Shown piece by piece: positions 43,316 through 52,094 of a stretch of 64,000 nt of DNA. The notes under the pieces were generated by a model. The model was given only the letters and a program-made list of their open reading frames with translations, was not told the origin of the DNA and did not search any database. How positions within the stretch are numbered: position 1 is the stretch's first letter; every line of letters starts with the position of its first letter. The stretch spans positions 2,418,001 to 2,482,000 of the forward strand of contig NZ_CP011114.1 of assembly GCF_000993825.1 (NCBI RefSeq). The letters run 5' to 3'. This DNA comes from Paenibacillus durus ATCC 35681. Lineage in GTDB: Bacteria; Bacillota; Bacilli; Paenibacillales; Paenibacillaceae. The position numbers and the translations under genes were made by a program.

Positions 43316-43344
43316 AATATAGCACGAACATGTGTTTCGATCAA
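43316..43344 (-). promoter_or_regulatory. Promoter of yneA with overlapping LexA box
   Basis: On the minus strand TTGATC (43339-43344) and TATATT (43316-43321) are 17 bases apart. A LexA-type site CGAACATGTGTTTCG (43325-43339) fills the spacer, so repression would block polymerase directly. Confidence 0.75.
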
Positions 43345-43353
43345 GAGGTTTTT

Positions 43354-43367
43354 CGAACGATTGTTCC
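43354..43367. promoter_or_regulatory. LexA box, central
   Basis: CGAACGATTGTTCC contains the perfect GAAC-N4-GTTC core. It lies upstream of both divergent promoters and could strengthen repression of both. A further partial match, GAACTTATGTTT, begins at 43382. Confidence 0.75.
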
Positions 43368-43391
43368 CTTTTATTTTCTTAGAACTTATGT

Positions 43392-43420
43392 TTGTGCGAA
43401 CGGAAGTTCTATGTTATAAT
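43392..43420 (+). promoter_or_regulatory. Promoter of lexA with autoregulatory LexA box
   Basis: TTGTGC (43392-43397) and TATAAT (43415-43420) are 17 bases apart. A perfect GAACGGAAGTTC site (43398-43409) fills the spacer, consistent with autorepression. Confidence 0.82.
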
Positions 43421-43453
43421 TTTCCCAAACATTACTAGATGGGGTGTATTCCG

Positions 43454-44080
43454 ATGTCAAAGATTTCGAGTCGCCAGCTGGCGATCCTGGAATTTATACG
43501 TAACGAAGTTCGCAGCAAAGGGTATCCGCCTTCCGTCCGGGAAATTGGAGAAGCGGTCGGCCTGGCATCCAGTTCTACCGTACACGGGCACCTTGACCGG
43601 TTGGAGAAGAAAGGACTTATCCGCCGCGATCCCACGAAACCGCGCGCCATTGAGCTGCTGGGTCAGGAAGACTCTGAAAATGTCCATCAATTCGTGCAGA
43701 CCGTTGCCCGAGTTCCGGTTGTCGGCAAGGTGACTGCGGGTGTGCCTATTACAGCAACAGAGAATATTGAAGATTATTTCCCCCTTCCCACCCATTACGT
43801 TGGAGATAACAAGGTCTTTATGCTATCCGTTATGGGAGACAGCATGATCGAAGCCGGTATTATGAACGGAGATTATGTCATCGTCCGCCAGCAGCAGACC
43901 GCCGATAACGGCGATATTGTGGTCGCTATGACCGAAGATGACGAAGCTACCGTCAAGACCTTCTATAAGGAACGCGATCATATTCGCCTGCAGCCTGAGA
44001 ATCCGGACTATGAGCCGCTCCGGCTTAACCGGGTGAGTATTTTGGGTAAGGTGATTGGATTGTTCAGAGATATCCAGTAG
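43454..44080 (+). CDS. lexA: LexA repressor
   Basis: SOS master repressor of 208 residues. The N-terminal winged helix includes [31 protein letters not shown]. The self-cleavage site is Ala95-Gly96 (GKVTAGVP), with the Ser130/Lys168 catalytic dyad (MGDSMIE; EATVKTF). The start is ATG 43454 with GGGGTG eight bases upstream; the ATG at 43439 is part of the leader. LexA-type sites in its own promoter imply autoregulation. Confidence 0.97.
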   Translation: MSKISSRQLAILEFIRNEVRSKGYPPSVREIGEAVGLASSSTVHGHLDRLEKKGLIRRDPTKPRAIELLGQEDSENVHQFVQTVARVPVVGKVTAGVPITATENIEDYFPLPTHYVGDNKVFMLSVMGDSMIEAGIMNGDYVIVRQQQTADNGDIVVAMTEDDEATVKTFYKERDHIRLQPENPDYEPLRLNRVSILGKVIGLFRDIQ

Positions 44081-44095
44081 CTGTACACATTTGAA

Positions 44096-44121
44096 AGGCG
44101 GCCAGTTAAATGAGGCCGCCT
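44096..44121 (+). terminator. Terminator of lexA
   Basis: AGGCGGCC (44096-44103) pairs with GGCCGCCT (44114-44121), followed by ATTTT. Confidence 0.85.
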
Positions 44122-44237
44122 ATTTTCGTATATATTTTTTACGGCTAAGCTTATTTCGCCGCACTACGCTATTCAAGGAAATTCGAACGGCATATGCACT
44201 CCCTGCATATTTTGTATCGTAAAGGAGTGCTAATCAT

Positions 44238-44576
44238 ATGCCAAATTATCGGATCATTGTCGATTTATCCGAGCGCACGCTGTATCTTCTGGATAACGAT
44301 ACAGTCATTCGTGGCTTCCCTGTAGGAATCGGCAAAATGCTGACCCAGACACCCCAGGGAGAATATACTATCGTTAATAAGCAAGCCAATCCAGGCGGAC
44401 CGTTCGGCGCATTCTGGATGGGGCTTTCCAAGCCCCATTACGGCATTCACGGAACCAATAATCCCGCGTCTATCGGCCATGAAGTCTCACACGGTTGTAT
44501 CCGAATGTACAACGCCGACGTTCTTGAGCTGGCCCGGATGGTTCCGCTGGGTACAAGGGTTACGATTCGCCAATAG
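44238..44576 (+). CDS. L,D-transpeptidase (YkuD domain), short form
   Basis: A 112-residue protein consisting of little more than the YkuD catalytic domain: [16 protein letters not shown] at the start, and [24 protein letters not shown] with catalytic Cys and His near the end. No LysM domain and no signal peptide, unlike secreted cell-wall L,D-transpeptidases. A similar short form occurs in spore formers. AAAGGAG is ten bases upstream of the ATG. It may act on peptidoglycan in a spore-related compartment or be exported by another route; this is not shown by the sequence. Confidence 0.87.
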   Translation: MPNYRIIVDLSERTLYLLDNDTVIRGFPVGIGKMLTQTPQGEYTIVNKQANPGGPFGAFWMGLSKPHYGIHGTNNPASIGHEVSHGCIRMYNADVLELARMVPLGTRVTIRQ

Positions 44577-44577
44577 T

Positions 44578-44636
44578 GAGGATTCTTATAGTTTCCTGCG
44601 TTATAGTCTGACCTACCCAATAACTATAAAGTCCTC
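44578..44636. repeat. Inverted repeat after the L,D-transpeptidase gene
   Basis: GAGGA..TTATAGTT (44578-44593) faces AACTATAA..TCCTC (44622-44636), giving about 13 pairs around a loop of about 28 bases. It lacks a good U-tract. The remainder of 44640-44850 shows no gene or motif that I can support. Confidence 0.35.
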
Positions 44637-44854
44637 TTCTGGGGCATTTTCTATAAAAATGGCTCGACAGACATGAGGATACAGCCGATTAACTCCACTG
44701 TCCATGTCTCCGCTCGCGAACTTCAAGCTTGCTATATTCAATCTGACCGTCCAGTATATGACACTCTCAACCATAAGCGTAAGCCATGTGAAGTTCATCG
44801 TCTATCAACCTTTGGAGTTTCCACCACATTGCATATCTTTCCTCCAAAAATAGA

Positions 44855-44887
44855 GAACCCCTCGGCGCTCACAGCACCGAGGGGTTC
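44855..44887 (-). terminator. Terminator of glnA
   Basis: GAACCCCTCGG (44855-44865) pairs perfectly with CCGAGGGGTTC (44877-44887). The minus strand continues TCTATTTTTG. Confidence 0.88.
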
Positions 44888-44892
44888 GTCTT

Positions 44893-46221
44893 TTAATAAA
44901 GCGTAAGGTATTGGTTTCTTTCCCAATCGTGTACTTGGGTACGGTAGATATCCCATTCTATTTCCTTTAGCTCATAGAAGTGCGCCAGGGCATGCTCGCC
45001 AAGAGCGTCGGTGACTACGGAGTTACGGATCAGTTCACCCAGTGCTTCCTTAAGATCCGCCGGCAGACTCGGGATGCCCTCCTCGATCCGCTCTTCTTCG
45101 GACATAATGTAGATGTTGCGGTCAATAGGAGCAGGAAGATCAAGCTGCCGCTTAATGCCGTCCAGACCCGCCTTCAGCATAACCGCCAACGCGAGGTAAG
45201 GGTTGGCCGCCGGGTCCGGGTTCCGGACTTCAATGCGTGTGCTGAGTCCTCTGGAAGCCGGGATACGGATCATCGGGCTGCGGTTGCTTGCTGACCAGGC
45301 AACATAGCAAGGGGCTTCATATCCGGGAACCAGGCGCTTGTACGAGTTCACCGTAGGGTTCGTGATTGCCGCAAGCGCCCGCGCATGCTTCAGCAAGCCT
45401 GCCATGTAGCTGCGCGCAGTATCGCTGAGACCAAGCTCATCTTTTTCATCATAGAAGGTATTCTCGCTGCCTTTGAACAGCGATTGGTGGCAGTGCATAC
45501 CCGAGCCGTTCATACCGAACATAGGCTTAGGCATAAATGTGGCATGCAGCCCATGCTGGCGGGCAACCGTCTTCACTACCAGCTTGAACGTCTGGATTTG
45601 GTCGGCCGCCTTGATCGCATCGGCATACTTAAAGTCGATCTCATGCTGTCCATACGCGACCTCATGGTGTGAAGCTTCGATTTCGAAGCCCATTTCTTCC
45701 AGCGTCAATACGATTTCGCGGCGGCAGTTCTCTCCGAGGTCCATTGGGGCAAGGTCGAAATAGCCGCCTTGATCGTTGAGCTCTGTCGTCGGATTGCCCT
45801 TTTCATCGGTCTGGAACAGGAAAAATTCCGGTTCCGGTCCAACGTTCATGGAAGTAAAGCCCATTTCTTTCGCTTCTTTAAGGCAGCGTTTCAAAATACC
45901 GCGGGGATCTCCGGCAAACGGAGTTCCGTCCGGCATATAGACATCACAAATAAGACGGGCAACGCGGTCTTCGGCCACCCATGGAAAGATTACCCAAGTG
46001 TCGAGATCAGGATATAAATACATATCGGATTCTTCGATGCGGACATAGCCTTCGATGGAAGAGCCATCAAACATCATTTTGTTGTCCAACGCCTTCTCCA
46101 ATTGGCTGACGGGAATTTCCACATTCTTAACCGTACCAAGCAAATCGGTAAACTGGAGACGAATGAACCGGACATTCTCTTCCTTGGCAATGCGCAAAAT
46201 ATCTTCTTTAGTAAAGCTCAC
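44893..46221 (-). CDS. glnA: Glutamine synthetase, type I
   Basis: ATP-dependent ammonia assimilation enzyme of 442 residues. [22 protein letters not shown], then [36 protein letters not shown] and [17 protein letters not shown] form the active site. The length and the absence of an adenylylation-loop tyrosine fit the GSI-alpha type of Firmicutes, which is controlled by feedback and GlnR rather than adenylylation. The C-terminal NQYLTLY is conserved. It is the second gene of the glnRA operon, 32 bases after glnR. Confidence 0.97.
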   Translation of the reverse strand: MSFTKEDILRIAKEENVRFIRLQFTDLLGTVKNVEIPVSQLEKALDNKMMFDGSSIEGYVRIEESDMYLYPDLDTWVIFPWVAEDRVARLICDVYMPDGTPFAGDPRGILKRCLKEAKEMGFTSMNVGPEPEFFLFQTDEKGNPTTELNDQGGYFDLAPMDLGENCRREIVLTLEEMGFEIEASHHEVAYGQHEIDFKYADAIKAADQIQTFKLVVKTVARQHGLHATFMPKPMFGMNGSGMHCHQSLFKGSENTFYDEKDELGLSDTARSYMAGLLKHARALAAITNPTVNSYKRLVPGYEAPCYVAWSASNRSPMIRIPASRGLSTRIEVRNPDPAANPYLALAVMLKAGLDGIKRQLDLPAPIDRNIYIMSEEERIEEGIPSLPADLKEALGELIRNSVVTDALGEHALAHFYELKEIEWDIYRTQVHDWERNQYLTLY

Positions 46222-46253
46222 TATACCCTCTCCCTTTCGCGCTTCTGTATGTG

Positions 46254-46664
46254 TTATTTATTGAAAAACCGGGATAACTCACCTTGAATGAGAGATACTT
46301 GTCCCGGTCTTTTCCCGGAAACCAACTCCTGCTTAAGCAGCCGGTGGAGTTGGGAATCGGACAGCTCGCGCCGCCGGACTTCCGTGTCGGGGGTAATGAC
46401 GGTAGCTTCTTCGGATTCCTTCGATACCGGGTTCATCACCTGCTTGATACCGGCAATATTAACTCCTTTTTCAATCAAAGCCTTAATTTCCAACAAACGC
46501 TCTACATCGTTAAAAGAGAATAATCGCTGGTTGCCCGAGGTGCGCGCCGGAACAATCAAACTATGCTGTTCATAATAGCGGATTTGCCGTGCGGACAAAT
46601 CGGTAAGTTTCATTACAATTCCAATAGGAAATAACGCCATATTTCTGCGGATTTCATCACCCAT
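46254..46664 (-). CDS. glnR: MerR-family nitrogen regulator GlnR
   Basis: A 136-residue repressor. [32 protein letters not shown] aligns with B. subtilis GlnR; the winged helix is at 12-80. The C-terminal tail (about 100-136) would sense feedback-inhibited glutamine synthetase. A GlnR operator upstream implies autoregulation of glnRA. Start at 46664 agrees with relatives. Confidence 0.95.
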   Translation of the reverse strand: MGDEIRRNMALFPIGIVMKLTDLSARQIRYYEQHSLIVPARTSGNQRLFSFNDVERLLEIKALIEKGVNIAGIKQVMNPVSKESEEATVITPDTEVRRRELSDSQLHRLLKQELVSGKRPGQVSLIQGELSRFFNK

Positions 46665-46701
46665 GACTCATCCAACCTTCCAATGATCTTTTTCTCATCT
46701 C

Positions 46702-46730
46702 ATTGTACATTTTCGGCTATGACGTGTCAA
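46702..46730 (-). promoter_or_regulatory. Sigma-A promoter of glnRA
   Basis: On the minus strand TTGACA (46725-46730, perfect) and TACAAT (46702-46707) are 17 bases apart. Confidence 0.85.
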
Positions 46731-46735
46731 TGACA

Positions 46736-46752
46736 TGTGAGATATACTCACA
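46736..46752. promoter_or_regulatory. GlnR operator
   Basis: TGTGAGATATACTCACA is a perfect match to the GlnR/TnrA box TGTNA-N7-TNACA. It lies just upstream of the -35 of glnRA. Because it is between glnR and the end of ynbB, it concerns glnRA. Confidence 0.87.
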
Positions 46753-46769
46753 ACATTTTTGGCTTCTTC

Positions 46770-48023
46770 TTACAGTAAATTGCGATCCCGCATACTCTGC
46801 AGCGCCATCAGCACACCATATTTGACATGCGAATAGGTCAATCCTCCCTGCATGTATCCGATGTATGGAGCCCGAATTGGAGCGTCTGCAGACAACTCCA
46901 GGCTGCCTCCCTGAATAAAAGTTCCCGCCGCCATAATGACCGGATGCTCGTAGCCAGGCATGTCCCAAGGCTCAGGAACAGCATGGCTGTCTACGGCAGC
47001 GGCCCGCTGAATTCCCTGGACGAAGGCGATCAAATGCTCGGGTCCGTCAAAAGAAATAGCCTGTATAAGATCGGTCCGCTGCTCCTGCCATGCAGGCTTG
47101 GTGCGAAACCCGCAGCGTTCAAACACGGCGGCAGCGAAAATGCTTCCTTTTAAGGCTTGTCCGACCGTATGAGGAGCCATGAACAGCCCCTGATAAAGCC
47201 CCCGTGTCGTCCCCAGCATCGCCCCGACTTCCCCGCCGATGCCCGGCGCCGTAAGCCGGTAAGCCGCCAGTTCCACCAGATCTCTTCTGCCGCATATATA
47301 CCCTCCGGTCTCGGCGATCCCGCCTCCGGGGTTTTTGATTAGGGAGCCTGCCATCAGATCGACGCCGACCTGGGATGGCTCCATTTCCTCGGTAAATTCC
47401 CCGTAGCAGTTATCAACGAAGACGACAGCGCCCGGCGCCATTTCTTTAACCTTGGCCGTCATCTCCCCGATCTGTTGCACCGTAAAAGAAGAGCGCCAGT
47501 CATAGCCACGGGACCGCTGGATCCCGATTACCTTCGTCGCGGGCGTCAAAGCACGTTCAACCTCCGCCCAGTCAACTTCTCCCTCTTCGGTGAGCGCCGC
47601 TTCCCGGTAGGTTATGCCGAAATCCGCCAAAGAGCCTGTCCCGTCGCCCGGCTTGCCGATCACCTTATGCAAAGTATCGTAAGGCCGCCCGGTAATGTAC
47701 AGCAGTTCGTCCCCCGGCCGGAGCACGCCGAACAGCGCTGTGGAGATCGTATGCGTTCCCGAAGCGAAATGAGGCCGCACAAGCGCCGCTTCCGCACCGA
47801 ATACATCCGCATATACCAGATCCAGCACCTCCCGGCCTCTGTCATTATAGGCGTAGCCCGTTGAGCCGGCAAAGTGGAAGTCGCTGACTTGGTGCCTTTG
47901 AAAAGCTTCGATTACTTTCCACTGGTTAAGATCCACAATCCGGTCAAGAGTTCTGACCGCTTCCTGAATCTCTGCTTCCGCTGCTTCCGCCGCTTGTAAA
48001 ATATCTTCTGCAAATACTGCCAT
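46770..48023 (-). CDS. ynbB: PLP-dependent methionine gamma-lyase-like protein, YnbB family
   Basis: A 417-residue fold type I PLP enzyme of the Met_gamma_lyase family (once called aluminium-resistance protein). The PLP lysine is in AGSLIKNPGGG, and the cofactor Asp in VVFVDNCYGEF. FAGSTGYAYNDRGREVLDLVYADVFGAE is a family hallmark. The start is ATG 48023, with AAGGAG about 11 bases upstream. Gene order hflX-ynbB-glnR-glnA matches B. subtilis. Biological substrate not established. Confidence 0.92.
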   Translation of the reverse strand: MAVFAEDILQAAEAAEAEIQEAVRTLDRIVDLNQWKVIEAFQRHQVSDFHFAGSTGYAYNDRGREVLDLVYADVFGAEAALVRPHFASGTHTISTALFGVLRPGDELLYITGRPYDTLHKVIGKPGDGTGSLADFGITYREAALTEEGEVDWAEVERALTPATKVIGIQRSRGYDWRSSFTVQQIGEMTAKVKEMAPGAVVFVDNCYGEFTEEMEPSQVGVDLMAGSLIKNPGGGIAETGGYICGRRDLVELAAYRLTAPGIGGEVGAMLGTTRGLYQGLFMAPHTVGQALKGSIFAAAVFERCGFRTKPAWQEQRTDLIQAISFDGPEHLIAFVQGIQRAAAVDSHAVPEPWDMPGYEHPVIMAAGTFIQGGSLELSADAPIRAPYIGYMQGGLTYSHVKYGVLMALQSMRDRNLL

Positions 48024-48178
48024 TTGCGTCTGTCTCTCCTTACATACACTTCCCATAATCATAACAGTAAACGGCAGAAGGCTGTCGCTTATATCTGTAA
48101 AATAGGATGCCATTTTGAATTAAATAATAATATCCCTGGAGATTTACTGAGTTATAGCGCTGTTCAAATTTGCTGCTA

Positions 48179-49477
48179 TTAATCTCGGCCTGCCTGATCC
48201 ACGAAATCGGTCAGCAAATATCCCCATTTTTCATAATCGTCCTTGTTCACCCGCACGCAGTATAGGATATCGTTCTCCTCGAAAGACTGATCCAACACAT
48301 CCCCCACTCTATACAGGAGGGAAGTCAAATCGCCCCGGCTGGACGGAATCCGGAAACTGAGCGTATCTCCGGCCAGCTCATTCTGAATGGTGTCTGCAAT
48401 CCGGGCTAGATCCTCCGGATTAAAGGCACTGACCTTCATAAAGCCCGGGCCTCCTGGCAGCATCTCAAGTTGTTCGGGCCGACAAAGATCGCTCTTGTTG
48501 AACAGAACAATCTTCGGCTTCTCAGCCGCTCCAAGGTCCTCCAAAATGGACTCCACAACCTCCATCTGATCTTCCCGCATCGGGGAAGAGGCATCGACTA
48601 CGTGCAGCACCAAATTGGCCTCGTTAACCTCTTCAAGCGTCGCCCGGAACGAGGCAACGAGATCATGCGGAAGATTCTGGATAAAACCAACAGTGTCTGT
48701 CAGCACGACACTCTTGCCGCCAGGAAGTTCAAGCAGCCTGGATGTCGGGTCCAGCGTAGCGAACAGCTGGTTCTCGATGTAAACGTCCGCATCGGTCAGC
48801 TGCTTAAGCAGTGTGGACTTGCCGGCATTCGTATAGCCAACAAGAGCCACCTGCACCACTCCGCTCTTGCGCCGCCGCTCGCGGTGAAGACTCCGCGTCT
48901 TCACCACTTCATCAAGCTGGCGCTTAAGCTCGCCGATCCGGTCCCGGATATGCCGGCGGTCCGTCTCCAGCTTGCTCTCCCCGGGTCCTCTTGTGCCGAT
49001 GCCGCCGCCCAGCCGGGACAGATTCTTGCCATGCCCCGACAGGCGCGGCAGCAGGTAAGACAGCTGGGCCAGTTCCACTTGGATAATCCCCTCCCGGGTC
49101 TTCGCCCGGCCGGCAAAGATGTCCAGAATGAGCTGCGTGCGGTCAATGATCTTCAGGTCTAGAGCTTCCTCCAAATTACGTACCTGAGCGCCCGACAGCT
49201 CCTGATCGAAAATCGCCGTATTGGCGCCTAGCCCATCCGCAGCCATCCGAAGCTCCTCGACCTTGCCTTTGCCGATGAACCATTTTGAATCCGGCGTTTC
49301 CTTATTCTGGCGCAGCACTTCAAGCACTTCAACCCCGGCGGTTTCCGCCAGCTGAACCAGCTCCTGAAGTGAATATTCGGGATCAATTCCGGTCCGTTTG
49401 ACCTCATCGGTCACAAGGCTTACCAGAATCGCCCGGTCCTGTATTTCTGTATTTGTCTCATGCGTCATAATCGCCAT
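48179..49477 (-). CDS. hflX: Ribosome-associated GTPase HflX
   Basis: A 432-residue GTPase that splits or rescues stalled 70S ribosomes. The N-terminal ATP-binding region holds GLGANTAIFDQELSGAQVRNLE. The glycine-rich linker GHGKNLSRLGGGIGTRGPGESKLETDRR precedes the G domain: G1 GYTNAGKST, G3 DTVGF, G4 NKSD. The start at 49477 is six bases after AAAGGAG; a closer ATG overlaps that site. Confidence 0.95.
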   Translation of the reverse strand: MAIMTHETNTEIQDRAILVSLVTDEVKRTGIDPEYSLQELVQLAETAGVEVLEVLRQNKETPDSKWFIGKGKVEELRMAADGLGANTAIFDQELSGAQVRNLEEALDLKIIDRTQLILDIFAGRAKTREGIIQVELAQLSYLLPRLSGHGKNLSRLGGGIGTRGPGESKLETDRRHIRDRIGELKRQLDEVVKTRSLHRERRRKSGVVQVALVGYTNAGKSTLLKQLTDADVYIENQLFATLDPTSRLLELPGGKSVVLTDTVGFIQNLPHDLVASFRATLEEVNEANLVLHVVDASSPMREDQMEVVESILEDLGAAEKPKIVLFNKSDLCRPEQLEMLPGGPGFMKVSAFNPEDLARIADTIQNELAGDTLSFRIPSSRGDLTSLLYRVGDVLDQSFEENDILYCVRVNKDDYEKWGYLLTDFVDQAGRD

Positions 49478-49494
49478 ATGCATCTCCTTTTGCG

Positions 49495-49633
49495 GAATAT
49501 AAGAACTTATGTGCCTAAGCGTATCTCTACCAAAGTCCTTATATTTTTACGAGAAACGGCTGCCCTTATAACGATACTAGTATCGCGCACTTAGAAAGCG
49601 CACAATTCCCTTTTAGGACGGCGCAGCCGTTTC
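49495..49633. repeat. Intergenic structured repeat, copy B
   Basis: Shares TTTCTCGTAAAAATATAAG (here on the minus strand, 49538-49556) with copy A at 15551-15569. It also has AATATAAG/CTTATATT arms spaced similarly (49496 and 49538 region, one mismatch). An outer 11-bp perfect inverted repeat GAAACGGCTGC (49553-49563) / GCAGCCGTTTC (49623-49633) flanks a small palindrome CGATACTAGTATCG. It lies between spoVK and hflX; no U-tract marks it as an ordinary terminator. Confidence 0.55.
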
Positions 49634-49664
49634 TTCTTAGCTGATTCGTTTCCTACGGCCCGAT

Positions 49665-50630
49665 TTACAGTTTGAAATCCTCGGTTCGCAGGGTCATCAG
49701 CTCCTGCTTGCCCGGACTATTATGTTCATACTGATTGAGCAGCCTTACGGCCTGACTGCGTACCGCTTTTTCGATCGCGTTGCGCACATAGCGCGCATTG
49801 CTGAAGGCATGCGGGCTATCCTCTTTCTCCACCATCAAATGCTGCTTTAACTTGAGTATCGCCTGCGGCATCAAAATGTAATCACGCTCCTTCGCCATCA
49901 GCTCGGCGATTTGCAGAAGCTGGTCGATCGTATAATCCGGGAACTCGACCTGGATCGGAAAGCGCGAAGGCAGCCCCGGATTGCTCATGAGAAAATAATC
50001 GATCTCGCTGGAATATCCCGCCAGAATAAGCACGAACTGACTGCGGTGATCTTCCATCGATTTGACAAGCGTATCGATCGCTTCCTTGCCGAAATCCTTG
50101 TCGCCGCCGCGAGCCAGGCTGTACGCCTCGTCGATGAACAGAATGCCGCCAAGCGCTTTTTTGACGAGATCCCGGGTCTTCTGCGCGGTATGCCCGATAT
50201 ACTCGCCTACAAGATCGGCCCGCTCCACCTCGATAAGATGTCCTTTGGTCAACACACCCATACGCTGAAACAATTTCGCGACTATACGCGCCACCGTCGT
50301 CTTGCCGGTACCCGGGTTCCCTTTAAACACCATGTGATAAGCCTGGCCGCCGCTTGCCAGACCCACTTCACTGCGCATTTGCGCAACCTGAAGCAGTGCG
50401 TATATCTCGAATACAAGCTCCTTAATATTGTCCAGACCTACCAGCGCGTCCAATTCTCCCCCGATCTCCTGGAAAAGACCGATTTGGGCATTGCTTTTGG
50501 GAGACGCCGATTCGCTGATCGCCGATGTTCCGCTCACAGCCGGTGTTTCGTGATTACGCAATACGATGTTGATTTGCCGCGATGGTCTGCCTTCATCCCG
50601 CCCGCTTGAAGCAGCGCTGCGTATGTTCAT
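49665..50630 (-). CDS. spoVK: Stage V sporulation protein K, AAA+ ATPase
   Basis: A 321-residue CbbX/SpoVK-type AAA+ protein expressed in the mother cell in Bacillus. An N-terminal variable ~55 residues precede a core with Walker A FKGNPGTGKTT, Walker B GILFIDEAYSLARGGDKDFGKEAIDTL and arginine-finger region GLPSRFPIQVEF. The C-terminal lid ends NQYEHNSPGKQEL. Its presence supports an endospore-forming host. It retains the miaA-hfq-spoVK order except that three genes now separate hfq from it. Confidence 0.95.
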   Translation of the reverse strand: MNIRSAASSGRDEGRPSRQINIVLRNHETPAVSGTSAISESASPKSNAQIGLFQEIGGELDALVGLDNIKELVFEIYALLQVAQMRSEVGLASGGQAYHMVFKGNPGTGKTTVARIVAKLFQRMGVLTKGHLIEVERADLVGEYIGHTAQKTRDLVKKALGGILFIDEAYSLARGGDKDFGKEAIDTLVKSMEDHRSQFVLILAGYSSEIDYFLMSNPGLPSRFPIQVEFPDYTIDQLLQIAELMAKERDYILMPQAILKLKQHLMVEKEDSPHAFSNARYVRNAIEKAVRSQAVRLLNQYEHNSPGKQELMTLRTEDFKL

Positions 50631-50726
50631 GGGTTCACCTCATTACTTAGGGCTGAGTGTTCTACTCAAGTCTATTCCCAAGGTTCAGGCGTTATTAGCA
50701 GATTCGGCATTTTCCCTTAAACAAGC

Positions 50727-51377
50727 TCAAAACATCTGTAGAAGCTTCCATTTCGTGTAGGCCAATATCTCCCTCGTCTTATACTTAGCCATCGACATCG
50801 TCTCCGAATCGGTAAGTCCGAGCTCAGGCCTCAAATACCCAAGCGATTCTGCAACCTCAAGCGCTCTGCGGCCATGAAAGGTATGGGTGATAACCACTGC
50901 CGTTGACCAATTCTCCCGCTGCATGATTTCCTGGCTGAACAGGAGGTTCTCGTAGGTTGACGTCGCTTTGTTCTCCACGGCAATCGCGCTGTCCGGTACG
51001 CCCCCGGCAATCAAATAATTGCGCATTCCCTGGCCTTCCGTATATCGATATCCTGGTTTATCAAGCCCGCCGCTAACAATAAAACGAGAAAAAAAGCCCT
51101 GTCTATACAGCTTCAACCCGTAGTCAAGCCGCTCCTTAAGCCCGGGACTGGGCTCATCGCCCCACATTGCCATACCGAGAATAATGCCAACATCCGCCTT
51201 CTTCATTGGGGAGGTCGTCTCCGCCTGATTGATGATGATCAACACATAAGTACTCCATAATATACCGGCGATCAGCAGAACGGCAGCTGTAAACACCATG
51301 ATCCGCTTAAATCGCCATTTCCGTCCGCCCGCCGCACTGCTGCGAATCGGCAACGAGTCTAGAGCATACCTTTGCAT
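50727..51377 (-). CDS. YdcF-like (DUF218) membrane-anchored protein
   Basis: A 216-residue protein with one N-terminal membrane segment (about 25-48) and an external DUF218 domain: VGIILGMAMWGDEPSPGLKERLDYGLKLYRQGF, FIVSGG, ENKATSTYENLLFS and VITHTFHGRRALEVAESLGY. Family members include SanA and YdcF, linked to envelope integrity and lipid carrier handling. It lies two bases from the DUF402 gene and may be co-transcribed. Confidence 0.87.
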   Translation of the reverse strand: MQRYALDSLPIRSSAAGGRKWRFKRIMVFTAAVLLIAGILWSTYVLIIINQAETTSPMKKADVGIILGMAMWGDEPSPGLKERLDYGLKLYRQGFFSRFIVSGGLDKPGYRYTEGQGMRNYLIAGGVPDSAIAVENKATSTYENLLFSQEIMQRENWSTAVVITHTFHGRRALEVAESLGYLRPELGLTDSETMSMAKYKTREILAYTKWKLLQMF

Positions 51378-51935
51378 CTAAAATTTCCTCCTGAATTCCC
51401 CATGATGAAACAATTCGGAGCGATGCTTTAGAGACAGAGTGAAAAAAGGAAAGGCGTGCGCGTCAATACTTTTCAGTATCCTTCTGGCGGTATTCCAGGC
51501 TAAATTGTAATCGCTGTCTGAAATATCTCCCCGTTCAAGCGCCTCTTCAAGCTCATCCTCATCGAGCAAGAACACTTCTCCGTTCCACAGCACCACTACA
51601 TCCAGGTACAGATCGTCAAACCAGGGCACCCCCTGATCCGTTACCCCCTGAACCTTGCAGGTGTCTATATACCACTGGATAATATTTTGCCTTTCATCGA
51701 ACATCGCCGTAACAATATAATGACTGTCTTTTGGAAAATACTGCAGCCACGAATAGCCCTTGTCCGCAATGCGGTATGTATGCCGGCCATAGCTTTTCCA
51801 GAGCGGCTCCTTCAATCCGTAAATCGTGTAAAGGGTGATGTATCCGCTGAATTCCCGGCTTTCCACATAGCGGCAGGCAAACCCGCGGCGCGTAATCCGG
51901 CGCCAGTTGGCCCGGTCTCCGAATTTACGTTTCAT
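51378..51935 (-). CDS. DUF402 protein, YgaC/NtdP-like nucleotide phosphatase
   Basis: A 185-residue cytoplasmic protein. The DUF402 domain shows KDSHYIVTAMFDERQNIIQWYIDTCKVQGVTDQGVPWFDDLYLDVVVL with its acidic metal-binding residues, and LLDEDELEEALERGDISDSDYNLAW. Homologues (Bacillus YgaC, Staphylococcus NtdP) hydrolyse nucleoside di- and triphosphates. Start at 51935 in KRKFGDRANWRRI is conserved. It directly abuts the ydcF-like gene. Confidence 0.88.
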   Translation of the reverse strand: MKRKFGDRANWRRITRRGFACRYVESREFSGYITLYTIYGLKEPLWKSYGRHTYRIADKGYSWLQYFPKDSHYIVTAMFDERQNIIQWYIDTCKVQGVTDQGVPWFDDLYLDVVVLWNGEVFLLDEDELEEALERGDISDSDYNLAWNTARRILKSIDAHAFPFFTLSLKHRSELFHHGEFRRKF

Positions 51936-52017
51936 ATAATAACCCTCTCCATTATGGTGTCTTCAGCTTACCACATTTAGGAGTCGCACTCAAAACCTTA
52001 GGCTGTAAAAAAGAAAA

Positions 52018-52070
52018 GCTCAGACAGACCGGACCAACCGTCACTAACAGAGGGTCCAGACTGCCTGAGC
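52018..52070 (-). terminator. Terminator of the PBP1A gene
   Basis: GCTCAGaCAG (from 52018) pairs with CTGcCTGAGC (to 52070), with inner GGACC/GGTCC pairing. The minus strand continues TTTTCTTTTTT. Confidence 0.9.
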
Positions 52071-52094
52071 GGCGTTATTAAAGCAAAATCCCTG

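Noticed and set aside
44613..44906. Two overlapping short frames between the L,D-transpeptidase and glnA
   Set aside because: No ribosome binding sites, no conserved motifs, and one runs into the glnA terminator.
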